Source of the DNA: Aeromonas popoffii | GTDB taxonomy: Bacteria > Pseudomonadota > Gammaproteobacteria > Enterobacterales > Aeromonadaceae | Direction: 5' to 3' | Length of the DNA: 64,000 nucleotides | Assembly (NCBI RefSeq): GCF_000820025.1 | Contig: NZ_CDBI01000066.1 | Coordinates: 55,314-119,313 of the forward strand | Shown here: positions 45,645 through 55,210 of the stretch, one piece after another | How the letters are laid out: every line of letters starts with the position of its first letter | Position numbering within the stretch: the stretch's first letter is position 1 | Notes under the pieces: model-generated | Told to the model about the DNA's origin: nothing | Seen by the model: the letters and a program-made list of their open reading frames with translations, nothing else | Databases searched by the model: none | Made by a program: the position numbers and the translations under genes

Positions 45645-46448
45645 TCACAGCACCTTGATCACCGGTTGGTGCACTATCTCGACGTCGTTTTTATAGACCA
45701 CCAGCTCACCCGGTGGCACGCCACGCTCACCCAGTACGGTGACAACACACTCGTAGCGGTAGGGGCCGCTTTTGAATTGATAGGTATGGTTGCCCCCCGT
45801 CCCATCCACCCTGACAGTGCCATGTTTCAGCACCAGATCCGGCTTGTCACTGAGCGCTTTGCCCTTGGCCCAGGAGGCGTAGCGATAGCGGCTATCACCC
45901 AACTCGTCGATGCGGATGGTGAATTTCTCGGTCTGCCACATCAGCTCGGGGCTCTTGTACTCCCGCACGCTGGGATGCAGGTCGCTTTTCTGTCTGGCGA
46001 TAAGCTCCCCTTTCAATTTGGCGGCCCGCGCCGTCTGATGATGGATACCGATCACCTTGCCCTCAAAATCCATCCAGACCTCGCCACTGCCCAGCATGAT
46101 GCCGCGCCAGCCCATGGTCTGCCAATCCTGTCCGACCCGGGAGCTGGCGATGCTTTTTAAAATGGCGTCATCAAACACCTCGTCAAAACGGGTCAGCATC
46201 TCCGCCGGGGTTTTGATGGCGGGAATGGGATACTCCAACTTGAAGGGGTATTTCATTTGATTGGCAAGGGCCTGATGATCCCGGGCTTCTGCCGCATCGA
46301 CCAACTGCTGCACAAAGGGACGATACTCGGCTGGCAACCGCTCCTCGTCGGCAGATGCGGGGAGCGCTCCCCAAAATGTACTCAGCAACACAGTAGCCAA
46401 CAACCCAATGCGTCTGCCAGTTCGGTTAAATAGCACCTTGATATTCAT
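45645..46448 (-). CDS. Exported hypothetical protein
   Basis: A 267-residue protein with a signal peptide: basic start MNIKVLFNRTGRR, hydrophobic IGLLATVLLSTFWGAL and a cleavage site after ASA, followed by DEERLPAEYRP. The mature part is soluble with many charged residues and two cysteine-poor domains. ATG at 46448 gives the signal peptide; the 20 codons before it are not needed. It is downstream of def on the same strand, but 69 bp away. No family was recognised. Confidence 0.6.
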   Translation of the reverse strand: MNIKVLFNRTGRRIGLLATVLLSTFWGALPASADEERLPAEYRPFVQQLVDAAEARDHQALANQMKYPFKLEYPIPAIKTPAEMLTRFDEVFDDAILKSIASSRVGQDWQTMGWRGIMLGSGEVWMDFEGKVIGIHHQTARAAKLKGELIARQKSDLHPSVREYKSPELMWQTEKFTIRIDELGDSRYRYASWAKGKALSDKPDLVLKHGTVRVDGTGGNHTYQFKSGPYRYECVVTVLGERGVPPGELVVYKNDVEIVHQPVIKVL

Positions 46449-46517
46449 GGCAATACTGTGTGTCAGTTTCACGCCTCCCCATATCAATAAACCATCAAAC
46501 GTTCTCATCAGAGAGTG

Positions 46518-47021
46518 CTAGCTTGCAGACTTGATGGATTTTTTCACTTTTTTCAGTGCCATCTGCCGCTTGAGTGGAGAAAGATAATCAATAAACAGAT
46601 TTCCATGAAGATGGTCAATTTCATGTTGCATGACAATCGCCAAAAACTCACTGCTCTCGATGGTAATGGGTGTGCCCTCTCGATCCAGTGCAGATACCAC
46701 CACCGAGCGGTAACGCTCAACATCCGCATAATAATCGGGAACAGATAGACACCCCTCTTGCCCAAAAGCCTTGTCAGTCCCACTGTTCACTTCCGGATTG
46801 ATCAATACCAGCGGTTGATCCCTGCTCTCTGACAAGTCGATAATAACGATGGCCTCTTGACGGCCGACTTGAGTCGCGGCCAAACCAATGCCATTTTCCG
46901 TCGCATACAGGGTCTCCAGCATGTCGTCAATCAGCCCCTGCACGGCAGTGATATCCTCAACCCGTTCGGCTTTTATTCTCAACCTGGGGTCGGGAGCTGT
47001 CAAAATATCCAGAATCGCCAT
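46518..47021 (-). CDS. def: Peptide deformylase (second copy type)
   Basis: A 167-residue metalloenzyme that removes the formyl group from nascent proteins. All three motifs are intact: GIGLAATQ, EGCLSVP, and QHEIDHL with both metal-binding histidines. The main def of gammaproteobacteria is normally followed by fmt, which is not the case here, so this is probably a paralogue. ATG at 47021 is preceded by GAGGG five bases upstream; earlier GTG and ATG codons are less well placed. A GNAT gene lies 13 bp upstream (counted from the 5'-most possible start, 47027) in the same direction. Confidence 0.9.
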   Translation of the reverse strand: MAILDILTAPDPRLRIKAERVEDITAVQGLIDDMLETLYATENGIGLAATQVGRQEAIVIIDLSESRDQPLVLINPEVNSGTDKAFGQEGCLSVPDYYADVERYRSVVVSALDREGTPITIESSEFLAIVMQHEIDHLHGNLFIDYLSPLKRQMALKKVKKSIKSAS

Positions 47022-47040
47022 CATCACCCTCTATCAACCA

Positions 47041-47490
47041 TTATTTTCTTACCAATGAGCGGGACAAGGAGACAAACGCCTGATCTCCCTCTATCACCTT
47101 GTAACCGAGGCGCTGATAAAACCGTATCGCCCTCTGGTTGTCTGTGAAGCTGGACAAGGTCACCCGGCATTTTCCCTCACGCTCTGCCTCGCGATGAAGC
47201 CGCGCCATGACGGCAGCGCCAAGCTGCCGACCCTGATACTGGGGGAAAATGATCAGCAAATGAACGTGCAGCGCATCGTCGTATGGTTTGCAACAGAGCA
47301 GACCGACACGCTCACTGCTCTGCAGGATCCACGAGAACCAATGCGGTTGATATGCGCAGGTTAAGCGCTCGCGCTGAAATTCGTCATCCCAGCCAAAGAC
47401 CGCCTCAACATAGGGAAAGAGCCCCTGTTTGACCGCAGCAAAAACCTGTTCGAACTCACTCTGTGGAACACCCGCCAACTCGATTTCCAT
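47041..47490 (-). CDS. GNAT-family N-acetyltransferase
   Basis: A 149-residue acetyltransferase. The acetyl-CoA loop is Q-x-x-G-x-G/A in FPQYQGRQLGAAVMARL, and the terminal part has NQRAIRFYQRLGYKV, the typical GNAT ending. It precedes def by 13 bp (counted from the 5'-most possible def start, 47027) on the same strand, which suggests one operon. The substrate is unknown. Confidence 0.8.
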   Translation of the reverse strand: MEIELAGVPQSEFEQVFAAVKQGLFPYVEAVFGWDDEFQRERLTCAYQPHWFSWILQSSERVGLLCCKPYDDALHVHLLIIFPQYQGRQLGAAVMARLHREAEREGKCRVTLSSFTDNQRAIRFYQRLGYKVIEGDQAFVSLSRSLVRK

Positions 47491-47911
47491 CTCATCCCCT
47501 GTTCAAGTGATATCGACGCCTCAACATTGCTATCGCGTCGTTAAGCATGTGCCTCCAGCCATTGCTGTTTTGCCTCACCCAGCCCTCTATTATCCCTCAT
47601 TGTTGGTATCATACCGACCGAGGCGCGGATGAAAAGGGTCATTGATTAGACATCATGTTAATCCCCCACCACGTTAGCATCGATGAAATATCAACCATAT
47701 TTTTTCAAATTTTATTTAGCCTCAGCTCTGACATGGTCAAATGTCCCAAAGCAGTGACAATCACTTTTTATTTTATCTACTTCATCAAAACCATGTAAAA
47801 CTCAACAAACATGTCTTTCGATAAACCCCATTCCCTCGTTGATGCAAACACCTAATTCATTTCCATTAGCGCATTATGATACTGTGTCAGACGCTATAAC
47901 ATCGTGGACAG
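47491..47911. other. AT-rich intergenic region, nothing recognised
   Basis: About 420 bp of low GC without a supported frame, RNA or repeat. It could hold promoters for the GNAT-def operon on the minus strand. Confidence 0.4.
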
Positions 47912-48298
47912 TCACAGCACCTCAACCTTTACCTTGATAATCCCATCGCGAATATTGCCGATACTGCTAAAGGCAGACTTGGAGAGATCGATAATACGCC
48001 CGTTTTTAAAGGCGCCGCGGTCATTGACCTTGACCACCACACTCTTGCCATTGGCGAGGTTGGTGACGCGCACCATGGCCCCAAAAGGCAAGGTCATATG
48101 GGCGGCACTATTGAGGTTATTGCGATAGCGCTCGCCGCTGGCGGTTTTTTTGCCGTGATAGCGGTCGGCATAATAGCTGGCATAACCGGTCTCGCTATAG
48201 CCGCGCCAGCTGCCGCCGTGACTCTCGTCATAACGGCTGCTACAGGCTGCCAGTAGCAGGCAAAGAGATAACAGCAGCCCTTTCTGGATATGTTGCAC
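47912..48298 (-). CDS. RlpA-like septal ring lipoprotein (DPBB domain)
   Basis: A 128-residue lipoprotein. The signal peptide ends in the lipobox LLAAC, acylated at Cys21 or nearby. A double-psi beta-barrel domain follows, with GYASYYADRYHGKKTASGERY, LPFGAMVRVTNLANGKSVVVKVNDRG and the end IIDLSKSAFSSIG. It lacks the SPOR domain of full RlpA, which in Pseudomonas is a lytic transglycosylase. GTG at 48298 follows GAGGGGAAAG and places the signal peptide at the start. Confidence 0.85.
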   Translation of the reverse strand: MQHIQKGLLLSLCLLLAACSSRYDESHGGSWRGYSETGYASYYADRYHGKKTASGERYRNNLNSAAHMTLPFGAMVRVTNLANGKSVVVKVNDRGAFKNGRIIDLSKSAFSSIGNIRDGIIKVKVEVL

Positions 48299-48446
48299 CT
48301 TTCCCCTCTCTTCTTCTTTCTGTTCTTCTATGTGGTTCGTGACACTGGTGGCACGTTCGCAGGCTGGCTCACCTTGCCATCGGTCCAATGCACTCACCAT
48401 GTTGCCACGCAGTGACCGCGCGGCTACTTTGCCATATCTTCCATGC

Positions 48447-48474
48447 AAAAAGGGAGGCAAATGCCTCCCTTTAC
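48447..48474 (-). terminator. Terminator of the mukFEB operon
   Basis: Stem AAAGGGAGGC, loop ATTT on the minus strand, GCCTCCCTTT, then TTGC. It lies directly after mukB. Confidence 0.8.
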
Positions 48475-48516
48475 CTTTTTACCCGTCATCCCGTGTCAGG
48501 ATGAGCCAGAAACAGG

Positions 48517-51500
48517 TCAGGCAATCAGCTTGTCATCGCTAAAGCCAAAGCCGCGCAGCCCCACCACATGCACATGCTCGTGCTTGCCCTGCACTTTACG
48601 GATGAGCTTGTAGGTGGTGCCCTTCTCGGGGCTGATGTTCTCCGGCGCCGCGATAAGCAGCTGCATATCCTGCCGCTCGCACAGTTCGAACAGGGTGGCA
48701 ATGGATTTGCCATCCAGACGGGCCGCTTCGTCGAGAAACAGCAGGCGGCAGGGGGCGATATCCTTGCCGCGCAGACGGCGGGACTCCTCCTCCCAGCTGA
48801 TCAGCACCATCAGCAAGATGGCCTGACCGGTACCGATCGCTTCACCGGTGGAGAGCGCGCCGCTCTCGGCCCGCAACCAGCCATCGGCGCCACGCTGCAC
48901 CTCGATCTCCAGCTCCAGATAGTTGCGATAGTCGAGCAGCACGTCGCCCATCACCTGATAACTGCGATCCCCCTGCTCGGTTTGCGGGTTGAGGCGCTGG
49001 AACAGCTTGGCCATCGCCTCGGAGAAGCTGAGCTCCTTGTCGGCGAACAGATCGTTGTGCATGGCACTCTGATCCGCCAGCGCCGTCAGCAGGCGAGTGT
49101 GGGCCTCGCGGATATTGACGTTGAGGCGCACCCCGCGTACCAGACCGAAGGCGATGTTCTGCAAGCCCTGGTTAAGCACCCGGATGCGGTTCTGCTCGCG
49201 GCGGATGATGTTGGTGATCTTGGCCGCCACCTCGTGGGAGGAGAGCGACAGATGGTTTTCCCGCTGCTTGAGCTCGTCAGCCAGACGGGCCAGCTCGATT
49301 TCCATCTCCTCGATCGCCTCCACTGGATCATCGGAGCGGATGATGTCGTTGCGGATGCGATCTTTGAGGTAACGGTAGACCTGCACGTAGAAGGCGACCT
49401 TCTGCTCGGTGCTGCGGTTGCCCTCCGACAGACGCAGCGCATCGCGCAGCGCTTCGTCGTGGGCCACCGCCACCCGCAGGGCGCCGAGGGCCTTGTCCGA
49501 CATGGAGCGCAGCTCGTCGCTGTCGAGATAAGCCAGCTCGCGCTTGTTGAGGCGCTTCTCGACGTCGGTCTCCCGCGCCAGCCGCACCACCCGCGACCAG
49601 CTCGCCTTGTGACCCACCAGGGATTTGCGAGCGCTGTAGTAATCCTTGCCCTCCAATTTGAGACGACCGCCAAGGGATTCGATTTCGCGCTTGGTCACCT
49701 GCAACTGGGCCTCGGCGCTGGTGCGACGGGAACGGGTGCGAATGAGCAGCTCTTCAATCTCTTTCTTGTGGGCGCGGGACTTCTCTTCCATGTCGTCAGA
49801 GAGCGTCAGCCCCATGGCCGCCAGCTCCTGCTCGAACTCGGTCAGGGTCTGGCGCTTGGCCGAGGCGCTGGAATCGAGCGCGGTGCGCAGCTGCAACGCC
49901 TCGGTGTGGCGCTGGGCAATTTGCTTGTGCTGCTCACCGGCGGTGCGGGCCGCCAGCTCGGCGGCTTTGAGCTTCTCTTTGAGTCGCTCGCTCATCTCGG
50001 ACGCCTTGCCCAGCAGGTCTTGCGCATCCTGATAGGCAAAGTGCGGTAGACGGGCCACCAGCTGATCGAGGGCATAGCAACGGCGCTTCTGCTCGGCCAG
50101 CAATTCGTTCGTCTCGTCGAACGCCGCCTGCAGGGCGGCGAGATCCTGCGGATCCTGACGCAACACCTGCACCATGGTTTCAAGCTTCTCGAGCGCCTTG
50201 CCGTACTTGGCAATAAAGGCTTCGGCCTGTTTCAGCGCTTCCACGTCGGCGTGAGCCGCCTCAAGACGAGCTGCCAGGTCTGTCTCGGCAAACAGGTGTG
50301 CAAAGGGCAACATCCCCTGCACCAGCTGGATATGGCGGGCCAGCTGGGCGGTGGCCGCTTTGGCCTCGGCCAGCTGCTTGTCGCACTCGGCTATGGTTTC
50401 TTGCAGCTTGCGCTGCTCATGCTGCTTGGCCTGCACTTCGGCTTCGGGATCGGGGCGGAAGGCGATGTCCAGATGCTGACCGATAAAGTCACGGAAGTGA
50501 CCGTAGAGACGGTGGTACTTCTGCTGCTCAAAGGCGGCCTTGGCATAACCCTCAATCAGATTTTCCCGCTCGAGATCGAGCTGCTCGATCCGTTTTTCCC
50601 GGGCGGCACGACCAAACAGCGGTAGCTCTGGGTAGCGGGAGAAGCGCACCTGACGCTTGCTGGTGCGCACCAGCACGGCGTCCCCCAGCTCGTCCGCTTC
50701 CACCAGATCCTCGTCAAAGGAGTCGGGGTTGCCCTGAATGAGGTAGATATCTTCCGGGCAATCTTCCAGCTTTTTCAGCCGCTCGATGGCGCCCTCAAGG
50801 TCGAGCACCACCAGGGCGCTGCGGGCCGGGCCATACAGCGCGGAGTAGTAAGGGGCATCGTCGATGGAGATGTCGTCATAGACATCGGAGAGCAGCACGC
50901 CCCCCACCTGCTCGGCGATGCGGGCAAGGCGCGGATCCGCCTCGCCAGCCCCCAGTTGCAGGTTGCGAATTTGCAGCTCCAGCGCCTGTTTCTGCGCCGC
51001 GATGCGGTTGCTCTCCTGCTCGAACTCGCGCTCCTTGTCGAGCACGCTCTGCATACCGGACGACAGCGCCTCGGCGGTGGCGAGTGGCAGACCACTCTGC
51101 TCGCGCAGCTGCTCGAGTTTTTCAAAGGATTTGAGCCAGCGCGGGGCCAGCTTGGTCAGCTCCGAGATATCACGGCCCAGCTGGGCACCCTGATGCTCGA
51201 GGCTGGCACGGCGCTGGTTGACCTCAGCCTGCTGATCGGCAAGCTCTTCCTGACGGGTACGCTGGGCCTCAAGAAACAACTCCAGCTCGTCTTGGCTCGC
51301 GATCAGCTGGCCAGATGCCTCAGCCAGCTCGTCGCGCAAGCGCAGCAGCGCCTGCTGGCTGTCGCTCTCTTTCTCAAGGCGAGCCAGCGCGGCGCGCAGT
51401 CCCTGCCCCTGATTGACGCGGGCCTTGTCTTCGATATGACGCTTGAGCAGCGCCTGCGCCGTGGGCCAGGCGGCATCACGGGCGGTTTCGGGGGCAATGC

Positions 51501-52944
51501 TGAGCAGCAGCGTCAACGCGGCCTGATGCTCGGCTACCGCCGCCTTGGCCAGCGCCAGCTGTTGCTCGGCACCCAGCATCCGGCTGGTGAGGCTCTGCTC
51601 GGCGGCGCGGAACTGGTGCAGGGTGTCGCTCGCCTGTTCGGCGCTCAATCCCGGCAACTCGCACTGTTCGCGGGCATTTTCCAGCGCCTGCACCGCCTGA
51701 CGGTACTGGATGGCGCGGGTCTGCTGAATGTCCAGCGCCTGCTGGTAGTCAGCGAGCTGCGTCTTGAGGCTATCTACTTCGGCCTGCGCCAGCTCCTTGC
51801 GCTCTTCCACTTCCAGCAACTGGCAATGGATCTCTTCCACCACGGCTTGCTGCTGCTCCAGCTTGTCGACAAGCTCCGCCAGATCGGCGCGATACATCTC
51901 GATCTTCTTCTGCAAGCTGACAGCAGCCATCACCTTGGCCAGATGTTCGGCAGCCGATTCCAGCTCGTCGGTCAGCAATTTCTCGCGGTTGGTGAGCTGC
52001 TCCACCTCGTCGGCCAGATAGATGGCGCGCTGGCGCTCTTCGGTCAGAATGCGGCGTTTCTGTGCCAGCTCCTGACGCGCCTTGAACGCCAGCTCGGAGA
52101 GACGGTTCTTTTCGGCAGCGTTGCGCACATAGTCAGCCGCCACATAGTGGGTGGTCTCGGTGATCAGGTTCTTGAACAGATCCCGCTGACCTTGCGTCTC
52201 TTTAATGGCTTCCAGAGTGCGGCGGTTTTCATAGATGGCCGCCTCCATGTCCGCAAACGCCTTGCGCACGCCGGAGTTCTCCGGCAGCAGGTATTCGCGC
52301 AGGGATCGGCTGATGGACGAGGAGATGCCACCGTAGAGAGAGGCTTCGATCAGACGGTAGAACTTGCCGCGATCTTTTTGATCCCTGAGCTTCTTCGGGG
52401 TGATGCCAAACTCGAACATAAAGTTGTGATAATCGGTCACCGTATTGAACTTGGCGACCTTCAGCGCCCCCAGCTCGGCGGCCGCCCCTTTCAGATCGGC
52501 AAAGGCACGAATACGCCCCTTGCCACCATCGAGTTTTTCCAGCAGCAGATCGGTGGGCTGCAGCTGCTCCGGCACATCCACCAGCGCGAACGGGGTGATG
52601 TTGACCTTGTTGTCACGGTTTTGGATCTGCTCCAGGTGCACGCCGACCCAGATCCGCTGTTCGCGGCTGTTCATCACCTCCAGCACTGAGTAACAGGAAC
52701 CCCGTTGCAGCTTGCCGTAGAGCCCCTTGTCGCGCGACGCACTGGAGGAGCCCGCTTCCGTGGTGTTGCGAAAATGGAGCAGAGACTGGTCGGGAATGAG
52801 CGCCGCAATAAAGGCCGCCATGGTGGTGGATTTGCCCGCCCCGTTGCCGCCGGAGAGCGTCGTCACCAGCTGGTCGAGATCGAAGGTGCGGGCGAAGAAG
52901 CCGTTCCAGTTGACCATGGTCAGGGATTTGAATTTGCCTCTCAC
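48517..52944 (-). CDS. mukB: Chromosome condensin MukB
   Basis: A 1475-residue SMC-type ATPase (E. coli MukB has 1486). The Walker A is GGNGAGKST at residues 32-40, two long coiled coils surround a central hinge (about 650-780), and the C-terminal head contains SALSTGEAIGTGQAIL (signature) and LLFLDEAARLDGKS (Walker B). MukB dimers with MukE and MukF extrude DNA loops and keep the chromosome segregated. It is the last gene of the cmoM-mukF-mukE-mukB cluster, 27 bp after mukE. Confidence 0.97.
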   Translation of the reverse strand: MRGKFKSLTMVNWNGFFARTFDLDQLVTTLSGGNGAGKSTTMAAFIAALIPDQSLLHFRNTTEAGSSSASRDKGLYGKLQRGSCYSVLEVMNSREQRIWVGVHLEQIQNRDNKVNITPFALVDVPEQLQPTDLLLEKLDGGKGRIRAFADLKGAAAELGALKVAKFNTVTDYHNFMFEFGITPKKLRDQKDRGKFYRLIEASLYGGISSSISRSLREYLLPENSGVRKAFADMEAAIYENRRTLEAIKETQGQRDLFKNLITETTHYVAADYVRNAAEKNRLSELAFKARQELAQKRRILTEERQRAIYLADEVEQLTNREKLLTDELESAAEHLAKVMAAVSLQKKIEMYRADLAELVDKLEQQQAVVEEIHCQLLEVEERKELAQAEVDSLKTQLADYQQALDIQQTRAIQYRQAVQALENAREQCELPGLSAEQASDTLHQFRAAEQSLTSRMLGAEQQLALAKAAVAEHQAALTLLLSIAPETARDAAWPTAQALLKRHIEDKARVNQGQGLRAALARLEKESDSQQALLRLRDELAEASGQLIASQDELELFLEAQRTRQEELADQQAEVNQRRASLEHQGAQLGRDISELTKLAPRWLKSFEKLEQLREQSGLPLATAEALSSGMQSVLDKEREFEQESNRIAAQKQALELQIRNLQLGAGEADPRLARIAEQVGGVLLSDVYDDISIDDAPYYSALYGPARSALVVLDLEGAIERLKKLEDCPEDIYLIQGNPDSFDEDLVEADELGDAVLVRTSKRQVRFSRYPELPLFGRAAREKRIEQLDLERENLIEGYAKAAFEQQKYHRLYGHFRDFIGQHLDIAFRPDPEAEVQAKQHEQRKLQETIAECDKQLAEAKAATAQLARHIQLVQGMLPFAHLFAETDLAARLEAAHADVEALKQAEAFIAKYGKALEKLETMVQVLRQDPQDLAALQAAFDETNELLAEQKRRCYALDQLVARLPHFAYQDAQDLLGKASEMSERLKEKLKAAELAARTAGEQHKQIAQRHTEALQLRTALDSSASAKRQTLTEFEQELAAMGLTLSDDMEEKSRAHKKEIEELLIRTRSRRTSAEAQLQVTKREIESLGGRLKLEGKDYYSARKSLVGHKASWSRVVRLARETDVEKRLNKRELAYLDSDELRSMSDKALGALRVAVAHDEALRDALRLSEGNRSTEQKVAFYVQVYRYLKDRIRNDIIRSDDPVEAIEEMEIELARLADELKQRENHLSLSSHEVAAKITNIIRREQNRIRVLNQGLQNIAFGLVRGVRLNVNIREAHTRLLTALADQSAMHNDLFADKELSFSEAMAKLFQRLNPQTEQGDRSYQVMGDVLLDYRNYLELEIEVQRGADGWLRAESGALSTGEAIGTGQAILLMVLISWEEESRRLRGKDIAPCRLLFLDEAARLDGKSIATLFELCERQDMQLLIAAPENISPEKGTTYKLIRKVQGKHEHVHVVGLRGFGFSDDKLIA

Positions 52945-52971
52945 GACGTTGCCTCCATCTGGGCCTTGTAT

Positions 52972-53709
52972 TTAACGCGGCAGGTCATCTTCTACCTCCA
53001 GTTCAAGCTGTTCTTCATCAAGATCCGCTTCAATGTCTTCAAACAGCGAGTCGCTGCTCGGCATCTCGTCATCGTGGAAGATCGCCTCCCCTTCCTGGAT
53101 CATCCGCAGCTGCACGGCGCGCGGATCTTCGTCGGAGCGCACGTCAGCGGCAAAACGGAATACCGATTCGTTGACCCGAAATTTGTCGCTGTTGCCAAGG
53201 GCGGTGATCATGCCAAGGCGGCGCAGGCGGCGCATGGAGGTGCGGATCTTCTCGAGCAGCTTCTTCTTGTCGAGATCCGTGCCGCCGGAGCGGCTGTTGA
53301 CCATGCGCAGCAGCTGCTTCTCGTCGGCCAGGCTCAGCACCTCTTCTTGCAGCTCGCCCATGGCGAACACCCCTTCCGAGGCGAGCCGGTCAGGGCTTAA
53401 GAACAGGTAGCAGAGCACCTTGCCCACCAGCATATCGAGCTCGGACAAGACTGTTGTTCCGATATCGGCGCTGGGGCGCGGACGCAGGTAGAAGAAGCCC
53501 TCCGGCGCCTTGATGAGTTCCACCTGATAACGGCCGTAGAAGATCTCCAGCTCGTTGTGGTACTCCACCAGCGCCGAGTGCTGTTCGAAATCGTCGGCAC
53601 TGATGTGACGGCCCGAGCGCAAGGCGGTGTCGATGCGCGGAAACAAGGGGTTGGCAATCGCCTCTGCAAGCCGCAGCGGCAAGGGAAACTCAGTATTGAT
53701 CAATGACAT
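52972..53709 (-). CDS. mukE: Chromosome partition protein MukE
   Basis: A 245-residue accessory subunit. Conserved blocks include [54 protein letters not shown], and [10 protein letters not shown]. The last 40 residues are acidic. MukE binds MukF and the MukB head. ATG at 53709 matches the E. coli start and overlaps the mukF stop by 20 bases, while the open frame extends further upstream. Confidence 0.95.
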   Translation of the reverse strand: MSLINTEFPLPLRLAEAIANPLFPRIDTALRSGRHISADDFEQHSALVEYHNELEIFYGRYQVELIKAPEGFFYLRPRPSADIGTTVLSELDMLVGKVLCYLFLSPDRLASEGVFAMGELQEEVLSLADEKQLLRMVNSRSGGTDLDKKKLLEKIRTSMRRLRRLGMITALGNSDKFRVNESVFRFAADVRSDEDPRAVQLRMIQEGEAIFHDDEMPSSDSLFEDIEADLDEEQLELEVEDDLPR

Positions 53710-55024
53710 AGGCCTGAACCTTGGATCCAGCTTGGTTAATGGGTTTCCATGCGGGTTGGTGGTGCAGCTCGCGCTCACCGCTGGCATGGCCCAGGCGCAC
53801 GGCCTGGTCGATCAGAAGACGCGCCACATCGAAATGGGCGTGAGCCGGGTAGTCCACCAGGTATTCCCGCAGCACATCGGCCAGGTCCAGCTGATGGCCC
53901 TGTTCGGGGTAACGGGCCAAGTAGCGCTCGATGCGCTCGGCCAGCTCCTGGTTGATGTCCACCATCTCCATGTACTCCATCTCGAGGGGCACCTCGCCGG
54001 TCACCTCCTCGTCGTGAATGGCAATGGTTTCATCCCGCAGCTCCAGCAGACGGGGCTCCTCGGCGATACGCAGCAGCCAGTTATGCTGCTCGAAATTGCG
54101 GATAGAGTCGCGCAGCCGCTGGCTGAAGGCGCGGTTCTTGTCCATGTCGATGGCGTTGCGGATAAATTTGTGAACGTGCCTGTCGTAGCGGGACCAAAGC
54201 TCGATGCACTGCTGGCCCCAGCTGGTGATGACGTCAAGCCGCCCTTGCAGGGCATGGGTCAACTCCTCGACGTGGAACAGATCGTCGCGTCCCTGGGCCA
54301 CTTCCTGAATGTTGAGCAGCCCCGCCTGCAGGCGGTGACCGGCGGCGTCCAGGGTATCTTGCAGCTCGCGCAGGGTCTGGCCGGTCTCGTGCAGCAGTTT
54401 TTCGCAGCTGTGAATGGCATCGACCCAGTTCTGGGTCAGCAGGGCCGCTATCTCGCTCTTGACCTGATTTTGCTGCTCATCCATGGCGCGCTGGGTGAGA
54501 TCGATGCGCCCCAGGGTCTCTTCCAGTGAGAAGGTGAGCCGTGGCAGCACCTCGGCATCCCACTGCTCGCGGGTATTGGTCTCGAGCGCCGCCTTGCGGG
54601 CGGTGTCGAGCTCAGCCGCCAGGTGTTCGAGCAGGATGGAGAGCTTGATGGAGTCGACCTGGCGCTGATCCATGAAGAAGTCGACGATCCCCATTCCCAG
54701 CCGCGACAGACGATAGAGGCTCTCCCCCGCCACCATGTCGGTGTTGAAGCGTGACAGCAGCTGCTGGCGAATGAGGTCGTTGATGGCGTTGTTGGCGCGA
54801 CCGGTCAGAGTCTCGTCCATCTGGCCAAAGGCGTTGCTGACGTAGCCAAAGGCATCGTGCAGCGCCGCTTCCGACAAGTCCGACTCATCTTCGGACAGGG
54901 TCTTGATTGCAATCAGAAAGGCCAGCCGGTCGGTAGGCAGGCTCAGCGCCAGCTCCTCCTGCCTGACCCACCCTACTATCTCCGGCACAGAACGCTCGGG
55001 CAGGGTACGGGATGTACTCATCAT
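53690..55024 (-). CDS. mukF: Chromosome partition protein MukF (kleisin)
   Basis: A 444-residue kleisin (E. coli MukF has 440). The N-terminal winged helix (about 1-110) and a long helical middle ([20 protein letters not shown]) are recognisable, and the C-terminal winged helix ([21 protein letters not shown]) joins the MukB head. Two ATG codons are possible (55024 and 55021). The gene is preceded by 46-bp tandem repeats and then cmoM, all on the minus strand. Confidence 0.95.
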   Translation of the reverse strand: MMSTSRTLPERSVPEIVGWVRQEELALSLPTDRLAFLIAIKTLSEDESDLSEAALHDAFGYVSNAFGQMDETLTGRANNAINDLIRQQLLSRFNTDMVAGESLYRLSRLGMGIVDFFMDQRQVDSIKLSILLEHLAAELDTARKAALETNTREQWDAEVLPRLTFSLEETLGRIDLTQRAMDEQQNQVKSEIAALLTQNWVDAIHSCEKLLHETGQTLRELQDTLDAAGHRLQAGLLNIQEVAQGRDDLFHVEELTHALQGRLDVITSWGQQCIELWSRYDRHVHKFIRNAIDMDKNRAFSQRLRDSIRNFEQHNWLLRIAEEPRLLELRDETIAIHDEEVTGEVPLEMEYMEMVDINQELAERIERYLARYPEQGHQLDLADVLREYLVDYPAHAHFDVARLLIDQAVRLGHASGERELHHQPAWKPINQAGSKVQAYVIDQY

Positions 55025-55032
55025 GACGTCAT

Positions 55033-55184
55033 CATCTCGTTGTTATCCATTTGGATGGCCTCATCATGGAAATCTGACCATCTCGTTGTTATCCATCGGG
55101 ATGGCCTCATCATGGAAATCTGACCATCTCGTTGTTATCCATCGGGACGGTCTCATCATATGAAACTGACCATCTCGTTGTTAT
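55033..55184. repeat. 46-bp tandem repeat (3.3 copies) before mukF
   Basis: The unit begins CATCTCGTTGTTATCC and occurs at 55033, 55079, 55125 and, partly, at 55171, always 46 bp apart. Copies two and three differ in a few positions only; copy one has a changed palindrome. Each full copy holds a small inverted repeat (CCATCGGGATGG). It lies within the 187 bp between cmoM and mukF, so it could modulate mukFEB expression or be a neutral repeat. Confidence 0.9.
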
Positions 55185-55210
55185 TACAAGGCTGCCAGAC
55201 AGACTGCTTG

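Noticed and set aside
50956..52689. 577-codon plus-strand frame opposite mukB
   Set aside because: Shadow of mukB in GC-rich DNA. It has no ribosome site, and its translation is a low-complexity leucine/glutamine-rich string.
48517..55024. Wadjet system made of mukFEB and the DUF2220 protein
   Set aside because: The SMC genes are clear housekeeping mukB, mukE and mukF with cmoM and elyC as in E. coli, not jetABC. The JetD-like protein is reported separately.
55033..55184. CRISPR array
   Set aside because: The repeat is a head-to-tail tandem without unique spacers, and no cas genes are present.
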